Below are positions 7,452 to 16,068 of a stretch of 64,000 bases of DNA, piece by piece. Positions within the stretch are counted from its first letter, which is position 1; the number at the start of each line of letters is the position of its first letter. The notes beneath the pieces are model-generated. The model was not told the DNA's origin. It saw nothing but the letters and a program-made list of their open reading frames with translations, and ran no database searches. The stretch is from Archangiaceae bacterium (GTDB lineage Bacteria > Myxococcota > Myxococcia > Myxococcales > Myxococcaceae): the NCBI GenBank assembly GCA_016714225.1, contig JADJNS010000021.1, positions 186,001-250,000 on the forward strand, in the 5' to 3' direction. Made by a program: the position numbers and the translations under genes.

Positions 7452-9848
7452 CTACGGGTGCGCCGAGCGGTCGCGGCCTCGGCGCCGGCAGGCCAGCGCC
7501 GAAGCCGAGACCATCAGCCACCAAGTGGAGGGTACGCTCGAGCAGCCGCAGCCGACCGCGTAGCGCTCCGACGTGGTGTCACCCGGGTGACCCAGGTCAG
7601 GAGCACCGGAGTCAGGGAGCACCGAGTCAGGAGCACCGGAGTCAGGAGCACCGGAGTCAGGAGCACCGGAGTCAGGAGCACCGGAGTCAGGAGCACCGGA
7701 GTCAGGAGCACCGGAGTCAGGAGCACCGGCGTCGAGAGCACCGGCGTCGAGAGCACCGGCGTCGAGAGCACCGGCGTCGAGAGCACCGGCGTCGAGAGCA
7801 CCGGCGTCGAGAGCACCGGCGTCGAGAGCACCGGCGTCGAGGGCACCGGCGTCGGGGCCCCCATCGACGATGATGCTGTAGACGACGACCTCGAGCCCTC
7901 CGCCGGACACCGCCTGCGCGGGCCTGAGCGTCGGAAAGTCGGACGAGCTCGCCTGGCCGGTCACGTACACCGAGCCCTGCGAATCGACGGCGATTGCGTT
8001 GCCGACGTCGGTGCCCGTTCCACCCAGCAGCGTCGAGAACAGCAGCGCAGTTCCGGTGGGAGACAACTTGGACACGAACGAGTCGGCGAGGCCGCCGCCG
8101 CTCGTCTGCACGGGGGCGACCGTGGGAAAGCCCGCGGTTGCCGACCCGGTCACGTAGGCACAGCCCGCGGCGTCGACGGCGATGCCTTGCCCACGCTCGT
8201 CGCCGTTGATGCCGAGGTACGTCGCGTACGACACCGCGGCGCCGAGGGGAGCGAGCTTGCTGACGAACACGTCGAGATTTCCGCCGCCGAACATCGGTTG
8301 CACGGCGCTGACCGTGGCCAGGTCCGATGAGCCGGTGTAGCCGGTGACATACGCAGCCCCTGAGGCATCGACGGCGATGCCATTGCCCACCTCGCCACCG
8401 CTGCCGCCCAGGTACGTCGAATACGTCAGCGCGCCCGTCGGTGAAAGTCCGGTCACGAAGGCGTCCTGCGGCCCGGCGAGCGCCGGCTGCACCGGCGAAG
8501 CGGTGGGAAAGTTCGTAGAGGCGGTCTGGCCCGTGACGTAGGCGTTGCCAGACGCGTCGGTCGCGATGCCCCAGACCCAGTCGTCTGCGCTGCCCCCCAG
8601 GTAGGTGGAGTACACGAAGCTGTTCCCGGGGGCCGAAATCGTCGCCACGAAGCCATCGAAGCTGCCGCCTCCGTAGGCGGCCTGCAGCGGGCTGCTGGTG
8701 GGAAAATCCATCGAGGCGGTGAAGGCGGTCTGCCCGGCGACGTGGGCCCGACCTGACGGGTCGACGGCGATGGCCAGCGCGTAGTCTGCGCCCGACCCAC
8801 CGATGTAGGTCGAGTACGCGAGGGCGTTGCCTGCCGGCGTGAGCTTCGCCACGAACCCCTCGGCGTTGCCACGGGCGCTGGGCTGCGCGGCGTTCAGAAT
8901 GGGAAAGTTGACGCTGGAGGTGTGGCCCGCCACGTACGCGCTGCCCGATGCGTCGACCGCGATGCCGTAGCCTTTGTCGCTGCTGGTTCCACCCAGGTAC
9001 GTGGAGTAGAGCAGCCCGCCCACCGGAGAGAGCTTGGTGATGAACGCATCGGTGAGGCCACCGCCGAAGGTCGGCTGGAGCGCTGAGCGAATCGGAAACG
9101 GCGACGGGGTCGTGCCGGTCGTGTACGTGTTACCCGACGCATCGACGGCGATGGCTGCCCCGGTGTCATTGCCGTTTCCGCCCCCCAGGTACGTCGAGTA
9201 CGAGAGCACCGGGTCGATGATCAGCTGGAGCGCCGGGTCGTACGGGCCCGTCTCGAACCCCCAGGTGCCGTCGTGCCCCGCCACGAGGCGGCCAGCCACC
9301 GCCAGCGGGGTGCCGTCGTCTCGCGACTGGTAGAGCCGGGGAACCTCGAGCTTCGCCGCGCAGACCAGCCGAATGGCGCTCACGTCGGCGCCTGGCTCGA
9401 CCACGAAGTCGAACTCGAGCTGCCCGCCCTCGCCATGCCAGAGCAGGTGAATTCCGGGGTAGATGTCGGAGAAACGCACGCGCGCATAGCTCGGGAGGCC
9501 GGTGCGCCAGTGCGCTGGGTCACTGCCGATGAGGTAGTTCGAGCGTCCGGGCAGCAGCAGCTCGGCGCGCCCCGCCACCTCGCGGGCGCCGGGCACCGCG
9601 AGCTCGAGGGTCCGCTCACCGCGGCGGATCAGCACCCGATTCGAAGAGAACAAGAAGACGGTGGAGCCGCGGTGGGCCATGAACGCCACGTCCGGCGGGG
9701 CCTGGCCCACGTTGGGCTCGAACGAGAACGGCAGGTCGCGGCCCACCCGTCGAACCACTGGCCGCGCCACAGGCGCCTCGGGCCGGGGCGAGGGCAACGC
9801 CATCAGCGTCACGAGCAGTGGACTCCAGGGAAGTCGCGCTCGCGTCAT
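7452..9848 (-). CDS. SBBP-repeat beta-propeller surface protein with MYXO-CTERM sorting tail
   Basis: From ATG 9848 (signal MTRARLPWSPLLVTLMALPS) the product is 798 residues. After an N-terminal beta domain (about 35-240; FEPNVGQAPPDVAF is typical of proteins that precede such propellers) come seven SBBP-type repeats. Each is about 60 residues and starts YSTYLGGSGGDxGxGIAVD, followed by SGxAYVTGxT. A Gly-Ala-Asp-Ser-Pro stalk of about 85 residues is built from five-residue units (GALDA, then GAPDS). The extreme C-terminus has the MYXO-CTERM plan: Cys motif (VGCGCSS), a short hydrophobic helix (TWWLMVSASALA), then a basic cluster (CRRRGRDR). This marks a protein sorted to the myxobacterial cell surface. 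Ligand and role are unknown. Confidence 0.87.
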   Translation of the reverse strand: MTRARLPWSPLLVTLMALPSPRPEAPVARPVVRRVGRDLPFSFEPNVGQAPPDVAFMAHRGSTVFLFSSNRVLIRRGERTLELAVPGAREVAGRAELLLPGRSNYLIGSDPAHWRTGLPSYARVRFSDIYPGIHLLWHGEGGQLEFDFVVEPGADVSAIRLVCAAKLEVPRLYQSRDDGTPLAVAGRLVAGHDGTWGFETGPYDPALQLIIDPVLSYSTYLGGGNGNDTGAAIAVDASGNTYTTGTTPSPFPIRSALQPTFGGGLTDAFITKLSPVGGLLYSTYLGGTSSDKGYGIAVDASGSAYVAGHTSSVNFPILNAAQPSARGNAEGFVAKLTPAGNALAYSTYIGGSGADYALAIAVDPSGRAHVAGQTAFTASMDFPTSSPLQAAYGGGSFDGFVATISAPGNSFVYSTYLGGSADDWVWGIATDASGNAYVTGQTASTNFPTASPVQPALAGPQDAFVTGLSPTGALTYSTYLGGSGGEVGNGIAVDASGAAYVTGYTGSSDLATVSAVQPMFGGGNLDVFVSKLAPLGAAVSYATYLGINGDERGQGIAVDAAGCAYVTGSATAGFPTVAPVQTSGGGLADSFVSKLSPTGTALLFSTLLGGTGTDVGNAIAVDSQGSVYVTGQASSSDFPTLRPAQAVSGGGLEVVVYSIIVDGGPDAGALDAGALDAGALDAGALDAGALDAGALDAGALDAGALDAGAPDSGAPDSGAPDSGAPDSGAPDSGAPDSGAPDSVLPDSGAPDLGHPGDTTSERYAVGCGCSSVPSTWWLMVSASALACRRRGRDRSAHP
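7596..7850 (+). repeat. 15-bp coding minisatellite (about 17 copies)
   Basis: The tandem unit occurs in two blocks: GGAGTCAGGAGCACC copies at about 7596-7725, then GGCGTCGAGAGCACC copies at about 7726-7850. Read on the minus strand they encode the five-residue stalk repeats of the SBBP-repeat surface protein. Near 7610-7630 one unit has an extra G followed by a missing G. This changes two residues (SVLPDSG) but restores the frame. Confidence 0.95.
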
Positions 9849-10089
9849 CGGGCGTGCAGCGTCGCACAACCGCGTGGACCATGCTCCGCCGCGGCGCGCT
9901 CTTTCGGGCCGACGATGGACACCTTCACCGCACTGCGAACCCCCCGAACGGCCTGAGCTCCTCCCACCGCTACTTCGGCAACGGTGATGACGCTCTCGAT
10001 GCCGGCCGCGTTGCGCCTCCACGCGCCGGAGCCGGTGGCGCCCCGGAAAAGCCGGGAGTTCGCGATGCGCTTTGTTTTCTGACCGGCAT
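9849..10089. other. Intergenic region between divergent surface-protein and ECF sigma genes
   Basis: This 241-bp segment should carry both divergent promoters. I see a GGAAAA element at about 10045 that could belong to an autoregulated ECF promoter (GGAA-type -35), but no convincing -10 partner. No RNA gene, repeat or small ORF with a good ribosome-binding site is visible. Confidence 0.35.
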
Positions 10090-10602
10090 ATGTTGCACGA
10101 GACCGTCCTCGAGCGTCATGGGTATGAAGCTCATTTGAACGCAGTACGCCTCACCGAGCTCTACCGCGCCTATGCGCCGCTCGTGCATGCGCGCGCGCGC
10201 AGGCTGGTTCCCTCCGAGGCGGATGACGTGGTGCAGGAGGTGTTCTTGAAGTTGGTGAAGGCCGACCCGCCGGAGGGTGCCTCGCTGAAGTGGCTCTACG
10301 CCACCACCACGAACACGTGCCTCGATCGACTGCGGGCCGCGTCGCGCAAAGACCCGCGCTGGCAGTCAGACGTGCGCGCCGCCGAGACCGAGCGCCGCAA
10401 GGTGACGCTGGAAGAGGCTTTCGCGTCGGTCGACCTGTGCCGCAAGCTGCTCGCCCGCGTGGACGAGCAGACCCAGGCGATCGCCGTGCTGGTGTACGTC
10501 GATCAGATGACGCAGCAGGAGGCGGCCGACCTGCTCGACCTCTCGCGCAAGACCGTCGGCGAGCGCCTGCAGAAGCTCGCGGCCGCCGCAGAGGGCCTCT
10601 AG
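10090..10602 (+). CDS. ECF-type RNA polymerase sigma factor
   Basis: From ATG 10090 the product is 170 residues (a TTG at 10072 would add six). Region 2 (about 20-80) is shown by LYRAYAPLVHARARRLVPSE with ADDVVQEVFLKLVKA and the aromatic LKWLYATTTNTCLDRLR. Region 4 (about 120-168) is shown by VYVDQMTQQEAADLLDLS and KTVGERLQKL, a helix-turn-helix for the -35 element. The anti-sigma gene starts at the next base after the stop codon, the usual partner arrangement. The product presumably drives its own operon, which also holds a lipoprotein and a caspase-like protease. Confidence 0.92.
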   Translation: MLHETVLERHGYEAHLNAVRLTELYRAYAPLVHARARRLVPSEADDVVQEVFLKLVKADPPEGASLKWLYATTTNTCLDRLRAASRKDPRWQSDVRAAETERRKVTLEEAFASVDLCRKLLARVDEQTQAIAVLVYVDQMTQQEAADLLDLSRKTVGERLQKLAAAAEGL

Positions 10603-11289
10603 ATGAACCGTCACGTCTCCACCCACCTGGTCGACCTGCACACCGCGGGAGCGCTGAGCCCCGAGCAGCTCGCGCAAGTGAAGGCGCACGCTGCGACATG
10701 TGAGACGTGCGCCGCAAAGCTGAGCGCCGCGGCGAAGGCGAGAGACGAGTTCCTCGCGCGCAACCCTCCGGCGCTGCGGGCCGAGGCGCTGCTCGGGCAG
10801 GCGAGGCCGCACCGCAGCCCGATGCGCTGGCTGGTGCCTGCGTTCGCGCTGGTGGCCGCGCTGCTGTTCGCGTTCGTGGTGCTGCAGAGAGACGACGGGC
10901 TCGTGCTCAAGGGGGGCCCCGCGGTGAGCGCGTGGGTGAAGCGGCCGGCGACGGGGCGCACCTGGGCCCCGGCGCCTGACGAGGTGCTGCAGGCCAAAGA
11001 CCAGCTGCAGCTGCAGGTGAGCCCGGCCGGGCGCTCGCACGTGACGGTCTACGCGCTCGACGCGGGCGGCACGTTCATCAAGCTGTTCGAACAAGACGTG
11101 AAGGGCACCGCGACGCTCGAGCACAGCCTCACCCTCGACGACAGTCCGGGTCCCGACACGCTGTTCGTTCTCTTCTCCGAGGCCGCGCTGCCCGAGCTCG
11201 CGCGTGCGCAGGTCGAGAGCGCAGGCGAGTCGCTGCAGGCCGGTACGGCGACGGTGGCGGTGCGAAGGTGGGTGGTGAAGAAGCGATGA
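10603..11289 (+). CDS. Membrane-anchored zinc-finger anti-sigma factor
   Basis: This 228-residue protein starts directly after the sigma stop codon. The N-terminal domain carries a zf-HC2 pattern (His near residue 29 and CETC, preceded by HLVDLHTAGALSPEQ). One membrane helix (MRWLVPAFALVAALLFAFVVL, about 75-95) separates it from a periplasmic beta-rich domain of 130 residues resembling DUF4384-type sensors. The zinc-finger part should hold the neighbouring ECF sigma factor at the membrane until an envelope signal releases it. Its stop overlaps the next gene's ATG (ATGA at 11286-11289). Confidence 0.88.
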   Translation: MNRHVSTHLVDLHTAGALSPEQLAQVKAHAATCETCAAKLSAAAKARDEFLARNPPALRAEALLGQARPHRSPMRWLVPAFALVAALLFAFVVLQRDDGLVLKGGPAVSAWVKRPATGRTWAPAPDEVLQAKDQLQLQVSPAGRSHVTVYALDAGGTFIKLFEQDVKGTATLEHSLTLDDSPGPDTLFVLFSEAALPELARAQVESAGESLQAGTATVAVRRWVVKKR

Positions 11290-13730
11290 GGCCAGCCTGC
11301 TTGCTCCTTCTCGCGACGACGTCGTGCCTCGACCCGGTCGCAGATCGCAGGCTGTCGATCGATCTCGTCATCGAGACGATCAAGCCGGCGACGGTCGCCT
11401 CGCTCCGCGGTGACGAGGTCACCGTCGTCGGCCGCAACTTCACCGGCTCCACCAAGGTGCTGATCGACGGGGTGGAGGCAGACGTCGTGGTCGTGCGCGA
11501 CAGCACCGAGCTGAGCTTCATCGCTCCACCGCACGCTCCCGGCTGGGCCGACCTCACGGTCTTCACGCGCGACGACACGGTCACCAGCGCTCGCGGCCTG
11601 CGCTACTTTGCACAGGAGCCCCGCTTCAGCGCCGGGCGTCTGCTCGCCAGCACCGAGCTGGGCGGGAAGTCGATCGCGGGTACCGGCGATCTCGACGGTG
11701 ACGGGCTCGACGACGTGGTCGTCTTCGACGCGTTCGCCGGCGAGAGCCTCGCCTTCATGAACCGCGGCCCGGGCAGCGGCTTTCGGTTCGACCTCGACGT
11801 CGGCCGCGTGGCGCGGCGCGACGCTCGGCACCTCGAAGACCTCGACGGCGACGGCCGCAGCGATCTCGTCGGCGCCAGGTACTTCACCCTGAATCGCCCG
11901 GGCGGCTGGAGCGAAACACGCGTCCCCAGGCTCCCGGGTGATCCAGACAACCTGGGGCCCGTGGCGCCGCGCTTCACCGACGTCGATGGTGACGGCCACC
12001 CCGAGGCGGTCGAGCTGAAGTCCGCCGCCACCGGCTGCCCTCAGCTGTACGTGTGGACGTTCGTGCCCGCCGCCTCCGTCGCGCGCCATTCGCTCTGCGA
12101 CGCGCAGCTGCCGGTCTTCGACGCCGCAGACTTCGACGGCGATTCGTTCGGTGACGCGGTCTACGTCGACTCCGGTGGCAGGGTTCACATCGCGTATGGG
12201 CCTGCCTTCAGCGACGAGACCACGTCGGCCGAGAGTGTCGTTCGCGCCGGGCGGACGGTGAAGAGCCTCGTCGTGGCCGAGGCGTCTGGCCACCCGCCGG
12301 TGGACCTGGCGGTCATCAGCGACGACTCGACCCGCCCGGTGGTGGTGATTCCGCACGGCGTGACCGCTCGCTCGCTCGGCTCCGCAGAAGATGTCAGCAC
12401 CGCTTGTGACGAGCTCTCTGCGTTCGTGACGCCTTCGTTCACCCAGCGCAAGCTCACCTCGCCATTCATGGCGCTCTGCCGCTCGAGCGCGCTGTGGATT
12501 TCGGTCTCGCCGGCGACCTCGGGAATCGCCCCCATCGCGGTTGGCCGAGCGCCGGTGGTCGGGAACTTCGACGGCGACGCCTGGGCTGACCTGGTCTGGG
12601 GCAGCGCGCTCGGCCTCGAAGCCGCGTTCGGCATCGAGCCGTCGGGCACCCCGTGGTACGCGTTCAACGCAGGGCTCCTGCTGCCGCTCGAAACCGATCA
12701 AACGCCGTTCGACGCGCTGGTCTACGTGGCACCCGGCCTGATCGTCTTGCCCTACAGCGTGGTGCGCCTCGAGCCCGGCGAACGCAGCGCGCGAGTCGTC
12801 AGCGAGCTGCGCCTCGAGCCGCTCACCCTGAGCGACACCCGCCGCATCGTCGCCGCGGCGGCGTGTGACGGCGCTGACCACGTCCTCGCGCTGCTGATCG
12901 ACGTCGTCCCGTCGGCCATCGAGGGAACCGTGCTGGAGCTCGGCCCCACACGGCTGTCGCGCGCCGACAGCCCTCCGCTGCGCGACCTCGACTTCGACCC
13001 CGAGAGCTCTCAGGTCGTCGCGGGCGCCGTCACCGAGCGGGGGCGCTGTCAGCTCGTCGTGGTGAAGGGCCCCACCGCGCAGTGGTACGACCCGGCCGAC
13101 GGTTGGCGCCGCAACGTCGTCGATCTCTCCATGCTCGGCGACGCGACGACCGCGATTGATCTCGACCACGACGGTCTGCTCGACTTTCTCGGAGCCACCC
13201 TGCGGCCCGGCGCGCTGCGCCTGGCGGTCTCGCACTTCGAAGGAGCGAGCCTGGCGATCGCGCGACGCGAAGTGCCGCTGCCCGAAAACACCGCCCACTG
13301 GGGCGCCGTGCAGGTTGCGGGTGCTCGGCGCGAAGCGGGCGGGTACGACGTCTGGGTGCTGAGTGAAGACAGCCAGCTCATGCACATCGAGCTCGACGCC
13401 GCGCTGACCTTCGTGGCCCGATCGAGCGCACAGGTGACGAACTACGGCCTCGACGTGAGGGCGCCACGGGCCGACGTGTCGCTGGTCATCGGCGACTACG
13501 ACGGCAACGGCACGATGGACGTGTACCCCGTGCTCAAGAAGCCGCCGGAGGCAGGCGTGATGCTGCCGTCGCTGATGTTGACCGGGTCCGCGGGCGCGAT
13601 GCTCCCCGTGTCCATGCCGACCCGGGTGTCGCAGCTTCACGCGCTCGACTTCGACGACGATGGCCTCGACGACTTCGTGCACCTGGGCCCCATCGGCGGC
13701 CTCAGCCTCTTTCGCAACGAGTCGAGGTGA
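11286..13730 (+). CDS. Lipoprotein with IPT/TIG domain and FG-GAP/VCBS-like repeats
   Basis: From ATG 11286 the product is 814 residues and begins with a lipoprotein signal (RPACLLLLATTSCLDP, lipobox TTSC). Residues about 25-110 fit an immunoglobulin-like IPT/TIG domain (IKPATVASLRGDEVTVVGRN and FTGSTKVLIDG). The remainder contains repeated Asp-rich calcium-binding loops of FG-GAP/VCBS type: GDLDGDGLDDVVVFD, EDLDGDGRSDLVG, TDVDGDGHPEAVE, ADFDGDSFGDAVY, GNFDGDAWADLVW, IDLDHDGLLDFLG, GDYDGNGTMDVYP and LDFDDDGLDDFVH. This predicts an extracytoplasmic beta-propeller that binds calcium. It sits between an anti-sigma and a caspase-like gene and overlaps both, so it is surely co-expressed with them. 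The ligand is unknown. Confidence 0.88.
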   Translation: MRPACLLLLATTSCLDPVADRRLSIDLVIETIKPATVASLRGDEVTVVGRNFTGSTKVLIDGVEADVVVVRDSTELSFIAPPHAPGWADLTVFTRDDTVTSARGLRYFAQEPRFSAGRLLASTELGGKSIAGTGDLDGDGLDDVVVFDAFAGESLAFMNRGPGSGFRFDLDVGRVARRDARHLEDLDGDGRSDLVGARYFTLNRPGGWSETRVPRLPGDPDNLGPVAPRFTDVDGDGHPEAVELKSAATGCPQLYVWTFVPAASVARHSLCDAQLPVFDAADFDGDSFGDAVYVDSGGRVHIAYGPAFSDETTSAESVVRAGRTVKSLVVAEASGHPPVDLAVISDDSTRPVVVIPHGVTARSLGSAEDVSTACDELSAFVTPSFTQRKLTSPFMALCRSSALWISVSPATSGIAPIAVGRAPVVGNFDGDAWADLVWGSALGLEAAFGIEPSGTPWYAFNAGLLLPLETDQTPFDALVYVAPGLIVLPYSVVRLEPGERSARVVSELRLEPLTLSDTRRIVAAAACDGADHVLALLIDVVPSAIEGTVLELGPTRLSRADSPPLRDLDFDPESSQVVAGAVTERGRCQLVVVKGPTAQWYDPADGWRRNVVDLSMLGDATTAIDLDHDGLLDFLGATLRPGALRLAVSHFEGASLAIARREVPLPENTAHWGAVQVAGARREAGGYDVWVLSEDSQLMHIELDAALTFVARSSAQVTNYGLDVRAPRADVSLVIGDYDGNGTMDVYPVLKKPPEAGVMLPSLMLTGSAGAMLPVSMPTRVSQLHALDFDDDGLDDFVHLGPIGGLSLFRNESR

Positions 13731-14962
13731 TGCTGCTCGCGCGCCTCGCACTGCTCGCCCTCGTGGCGGCCGGCGCTGCTGCCAGCGCCGCTCCTCGTCG
13801 CGTCGCGGTGGTGGTCGGCAACGATCTCGGCGCGCCTCGAGACCCCCAGCTGCGCTACGCGCGCAAAGATGCCACCCGCATCGCGCAGGTGCTCCGCGAG
13901 CTCGGCGGGGTGCGCGGTGAAGACCTGCAGCTCTTGCTCGACGCCGACGCCGACACCGTGCGCCTCGCGCTCGAGAGGGCCGGCGACGCCCGCGACGGCC
14001 TCGAGCCCACCGTGCTTCTCTTCTATTACTCGGGCCACGCCGACGAGACCGCGCTGCACCTCGGCCCCACGAGGCTCGAGTGGGCCGACGTGCGCGCCTT
14101 CGTCGACCGCGACTCGGCGCCGCTGCGCCTCGCCATCATCGACGCTTGCCGCGCCGGAGCCCTCACCACCCCGAAGGGCTTCACCCTCGCGGCGCCGCTC
14201 ACGCCGCCCGAGACCGGCGCGCGGGGAAGCGCCGTCATGGTCGCGGCCGACTCGGACGCCGCGCAGGAGGACGCCGCGCTCGGCGGAGGGGTCTTCACCC
14301 ACTTCCTCATCGCCGCGCTGCGCGGCGCCGCAGACGCCGATCGCGACCGCCGCGTCACGCTCGCCGAGGCCCATGCCTACGCGACCGCGCACACCCGCGA
14401 AGCCACCGCCGCGCGCGCCGCCGCCATTCAGCGGCCCGCGTACCACTTCGACGTCTCGGGGCAGGACGACGTCGTGCTCACCGATCTGCGCGACGCCTCG
14501 GCCAGCGTCACGGTGCACGAGCAGCTGCAGGGCCACCTCGTCATCAGCGATCGCGAATCGGGGCTGATCGTCGTCGAGACCGAGAAGCTCCGCGGCGAGC
14601 CGCTCGTGCTCGGCCTGCCGAGCGGCCGCTACCGCGCTCACCTTCGCCTCCAGACCGCGCTCTGGGTCGGAGAGCTCGAGCTCCCCTGGGGCGGCAGCCA
14701 GCTGATCGGCGAGGGCGACCTCGTGCCGCGCAGCTACCAGGAGGTCGCCCAGCTCTGGAGACAGACCATCGCCGCGGCGCCGCACCGCGATGCGCTGCTC
14801 TTCGGGGTGGGGTTCGGCGCCGGTGTCCGCGTGCCGATGTTCTGGCGGCTCTTCGGCGAAGCCTCGGTCGAAGGCATCGGCTACGTCGCGAACGTGCAGG
14901 GGGCGGGCCTCTCGCTGCGGCCCACCGGGGCCTTCACGCTCGCCGTCGGGGCGCACTTCTAG
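13730..14962 (+). CDS. Secreted caspase-like (C14) peptidase
   Basis: The 410-residue product has a signal peptide (LLALVAAGAAASA) and a caspase-fold p20-like domain (about 22-245). It opens with RRVAVVVGNDLGAPRDPQLR, carries the catalytic His103 in YYSGHAD, and the catalytic Cys140 in IDACRAG. The region after about 250 is beta-rich with alternating strands to the C-terminus (LLFGVGFGAGVRVPMFW), possibly a small barrel or a binding domain. Family members cleave after Arg/Lys or Asp, and this export signal places it outside the cytoplasm. It is the last gene of the sigma/anti-sigma operon (TGATG overlap at 13728-13732), so its job is likely tied to that envelope response. Confidence 0.88.
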   Translation: MLLARLALLALVAAGAAASAAPRRVAVVVGNDLGAPRDPQLRYARKDATRIAQVLRELGGVRGEDLQLLLDADADTVRLALERAGDARDGLEPTVLLFYYSGHADETALHLGPTRLEWADVRAFVDRDSAPLRLAIIDACRAGALTTPKGFTLAAPLTPPETGARGSAVMVAADSDAAQEDAALGGGVFTHFLIAALRGAADADRDRRVTLAEAHAYATAHTREATAARAAAIQRPAYHFDVSGQDDVVLTDLRDASASVTVHEQLQGHLVISDRESGLIVVETEKLRGEPLVLGLPSGRYRAHLRLQTALWVGELELPWGGSQLIGEGDLVPRSYQEVAQLWRQTIAAAPHRDALLFGVGFGAGVRVPMFWRLFGEASVEGIGYVANVQGAGLSLRPTGAFTLAVGAHF

Positions 14963-14979
14963 GGTTGCAGCGGGCCACT

Positions 14980-15378
14980 TCAGTCACACCGCTCGAGCCG
15001 CACCTGCGCCACGCCCTGGTCGGTGATTCCCAGCGCGCGAGCGGCCGCCTCGCTGAGGTCGATGACCCGCCCCGCCACGTACGGCCCGCGGTCGTTGACC
15101 CGAACCTTCACCGAGCGCCCCGACTCGACCGCCGTCACCTCGAGGCAGGTGCCGAACGGCAGCGTCTTGTGCGCGGCGGTGAACGCCTTGCGGTCGAACT
15201 TCTCTCCGTTCGCGGTCAGCTTCCCGTCGAAGCCCTGGCCGTAGAACGAAGCCAGGCCGCCCTGCAGCCCATGGGTGGGCTTGGGCACCGCCTTCGGAGC
15301 ACACGCCGCCGCCACGGTGGCGAGCGCTACGAGAATCAGTCGCCGATGCGCAGCACGATGGCGATGCCGGTGTGCCAC
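14980..15378 (-). CDS. rlpA: RlpA-like septal-ring lipoprotein (double-psi beta-barrel)
   Basis: The mature part is a clear RlpA double-psi beta-barrel: GGLASFYGQGFDGKLTANGE, then TAAHKTLPFGTCLEV, VRVNDRGPYVAGRVIDLS and AAARALG. RlpA proteins bind or cleave denuded glycan strands of peptidoglycan at division sites. No SPOR domain follows, so this is a short form. The start is uncertain: no ATG exists in frame near the signal (LILVALATVAAACAP, lipobox AAAC). GTG at 15378 gives a basic N-region but overlaps the upstream gene by 43 bp. CTG or ATT near 15340 are other options. It converges with the caspase gene (17-bp gap). Confidence 0.82.
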   Translation of the reverse strand: MAHRHRHRAAHRRLILVALATVAAACAPKAVPKPTHGLQGGLASFYGQGFDGKLTANGEKFDRKAFTAAHKTLPFGTCLEVTAVESGRSVKVRVNDRGPYVAGRVIDLSEAAARALGITDQGVAQVRLERCD

Positions 15379-16028
15379 CACGTGCCGCCCGGAGACGTCT
15401 GGTTCACCGTGGCCGCCGAGCCGCTGGTGGGCGGGCTCTGATGGGCGCCGTCCCAGTCGAAGTAGAACTTGTCCTGGCGGAGGAAGTTGCACTTGGCGAA
15501 GAACTCGAAGCCGAAATACCGATTCAAGAAGTAATCGACTGCGAACCCCCACTGCACGATCAACCCGTCCATACCGAGGGCGGGCGGGCCCGAGACGCCG
15601 ATGATGCCGTAACCGAGCCCCACGTGGGTGTTGAAGTCGAGCCCGATGGGCCGTTCTTCTTTCTTCAAGAAGAACAGGTTCATGGGGTGAAAGGCGACCA
15701 GGCCGACCAGAAAGCCGGCGCCGCCGCGCTGATCGTTGAACACGTTCCACCCGGTGGCGGTGAAATCGGCGCCTAGAGAGACGTAGCCCAAGATGTTGTA
15801 CGACAGGCGCAGCCCCACCCCTGCAGCAGTCTGTATCGGCCCGTAGAAGCGGCTGGCGAGGGGTTTGCTGAACTGGGCGTCGAGGTTGGCTTCGTCGACG
15901 TGGGGTACCGCCGCGCCCGCCTGCAGCTCGATGAGGAACCCGCCCTTCTTGAACCGGGGCACCTCGAGCTCGGCGTGCGCCACGGCGGGGACCACCGCGA
16001 TGATCAAAGTCAGGAAAAGCGTACGCAT
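15336..16028 (-). CDS. Outer-membrane beta-barrel protein of unknown function
   Basis: The 230-residue product has a clean signal peptide (MRTLFLTLIIAVVPAVAHAE) and then alternating amphipathic strands ending in a C-terminal strand (WWHTGIAIVLRIGD). It is Gly/Phe/Tyr-rich, consistent with an eight- or ten-strand barrel. No enzymatic residues are recognisable. The 3' end overlaps rlpA, so the two probably share a transcript, suggesting an envelope role. Small barrels of this size include gliding-associated outer-membrane proteins in myxobacteria, but I cannot assign it to one. Confidence 0.78.
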   Translation of the reverse strand: MRTLFLTLIIAVVPAVAHAELEVPRFKKGGFLIELQAGAAVPHVDEANLDAQFSKPLASRFYGPIQTAAGVGLRLSYNILGYVSLGADFTATGWNVFNDQRGGAGFLVGLVAFHPMNLFFLKKEERPIGLDFNTHVGLGYGIIGVSGPPALGMDGLIVQWGFAVDYFLNRYFGFEFFAKCNFLRQDKFYFDWDGAHQSPPTSGSAATVNQTSPGGTWWHTGIAIVLRIGD

Positions 16029-16068
16029 CGTTCCTCGTTGCGCGGCTGCGTATTAGAAAGTGCGGGCC

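Noticed and set aside
7458..8330. Plus-strand Arg/Ser/Thr-Gly repeat protein across the minisatellite
   Set aside because: It is antisense to the SBBP-repeat gene, whose domains and sorting tail are clear.
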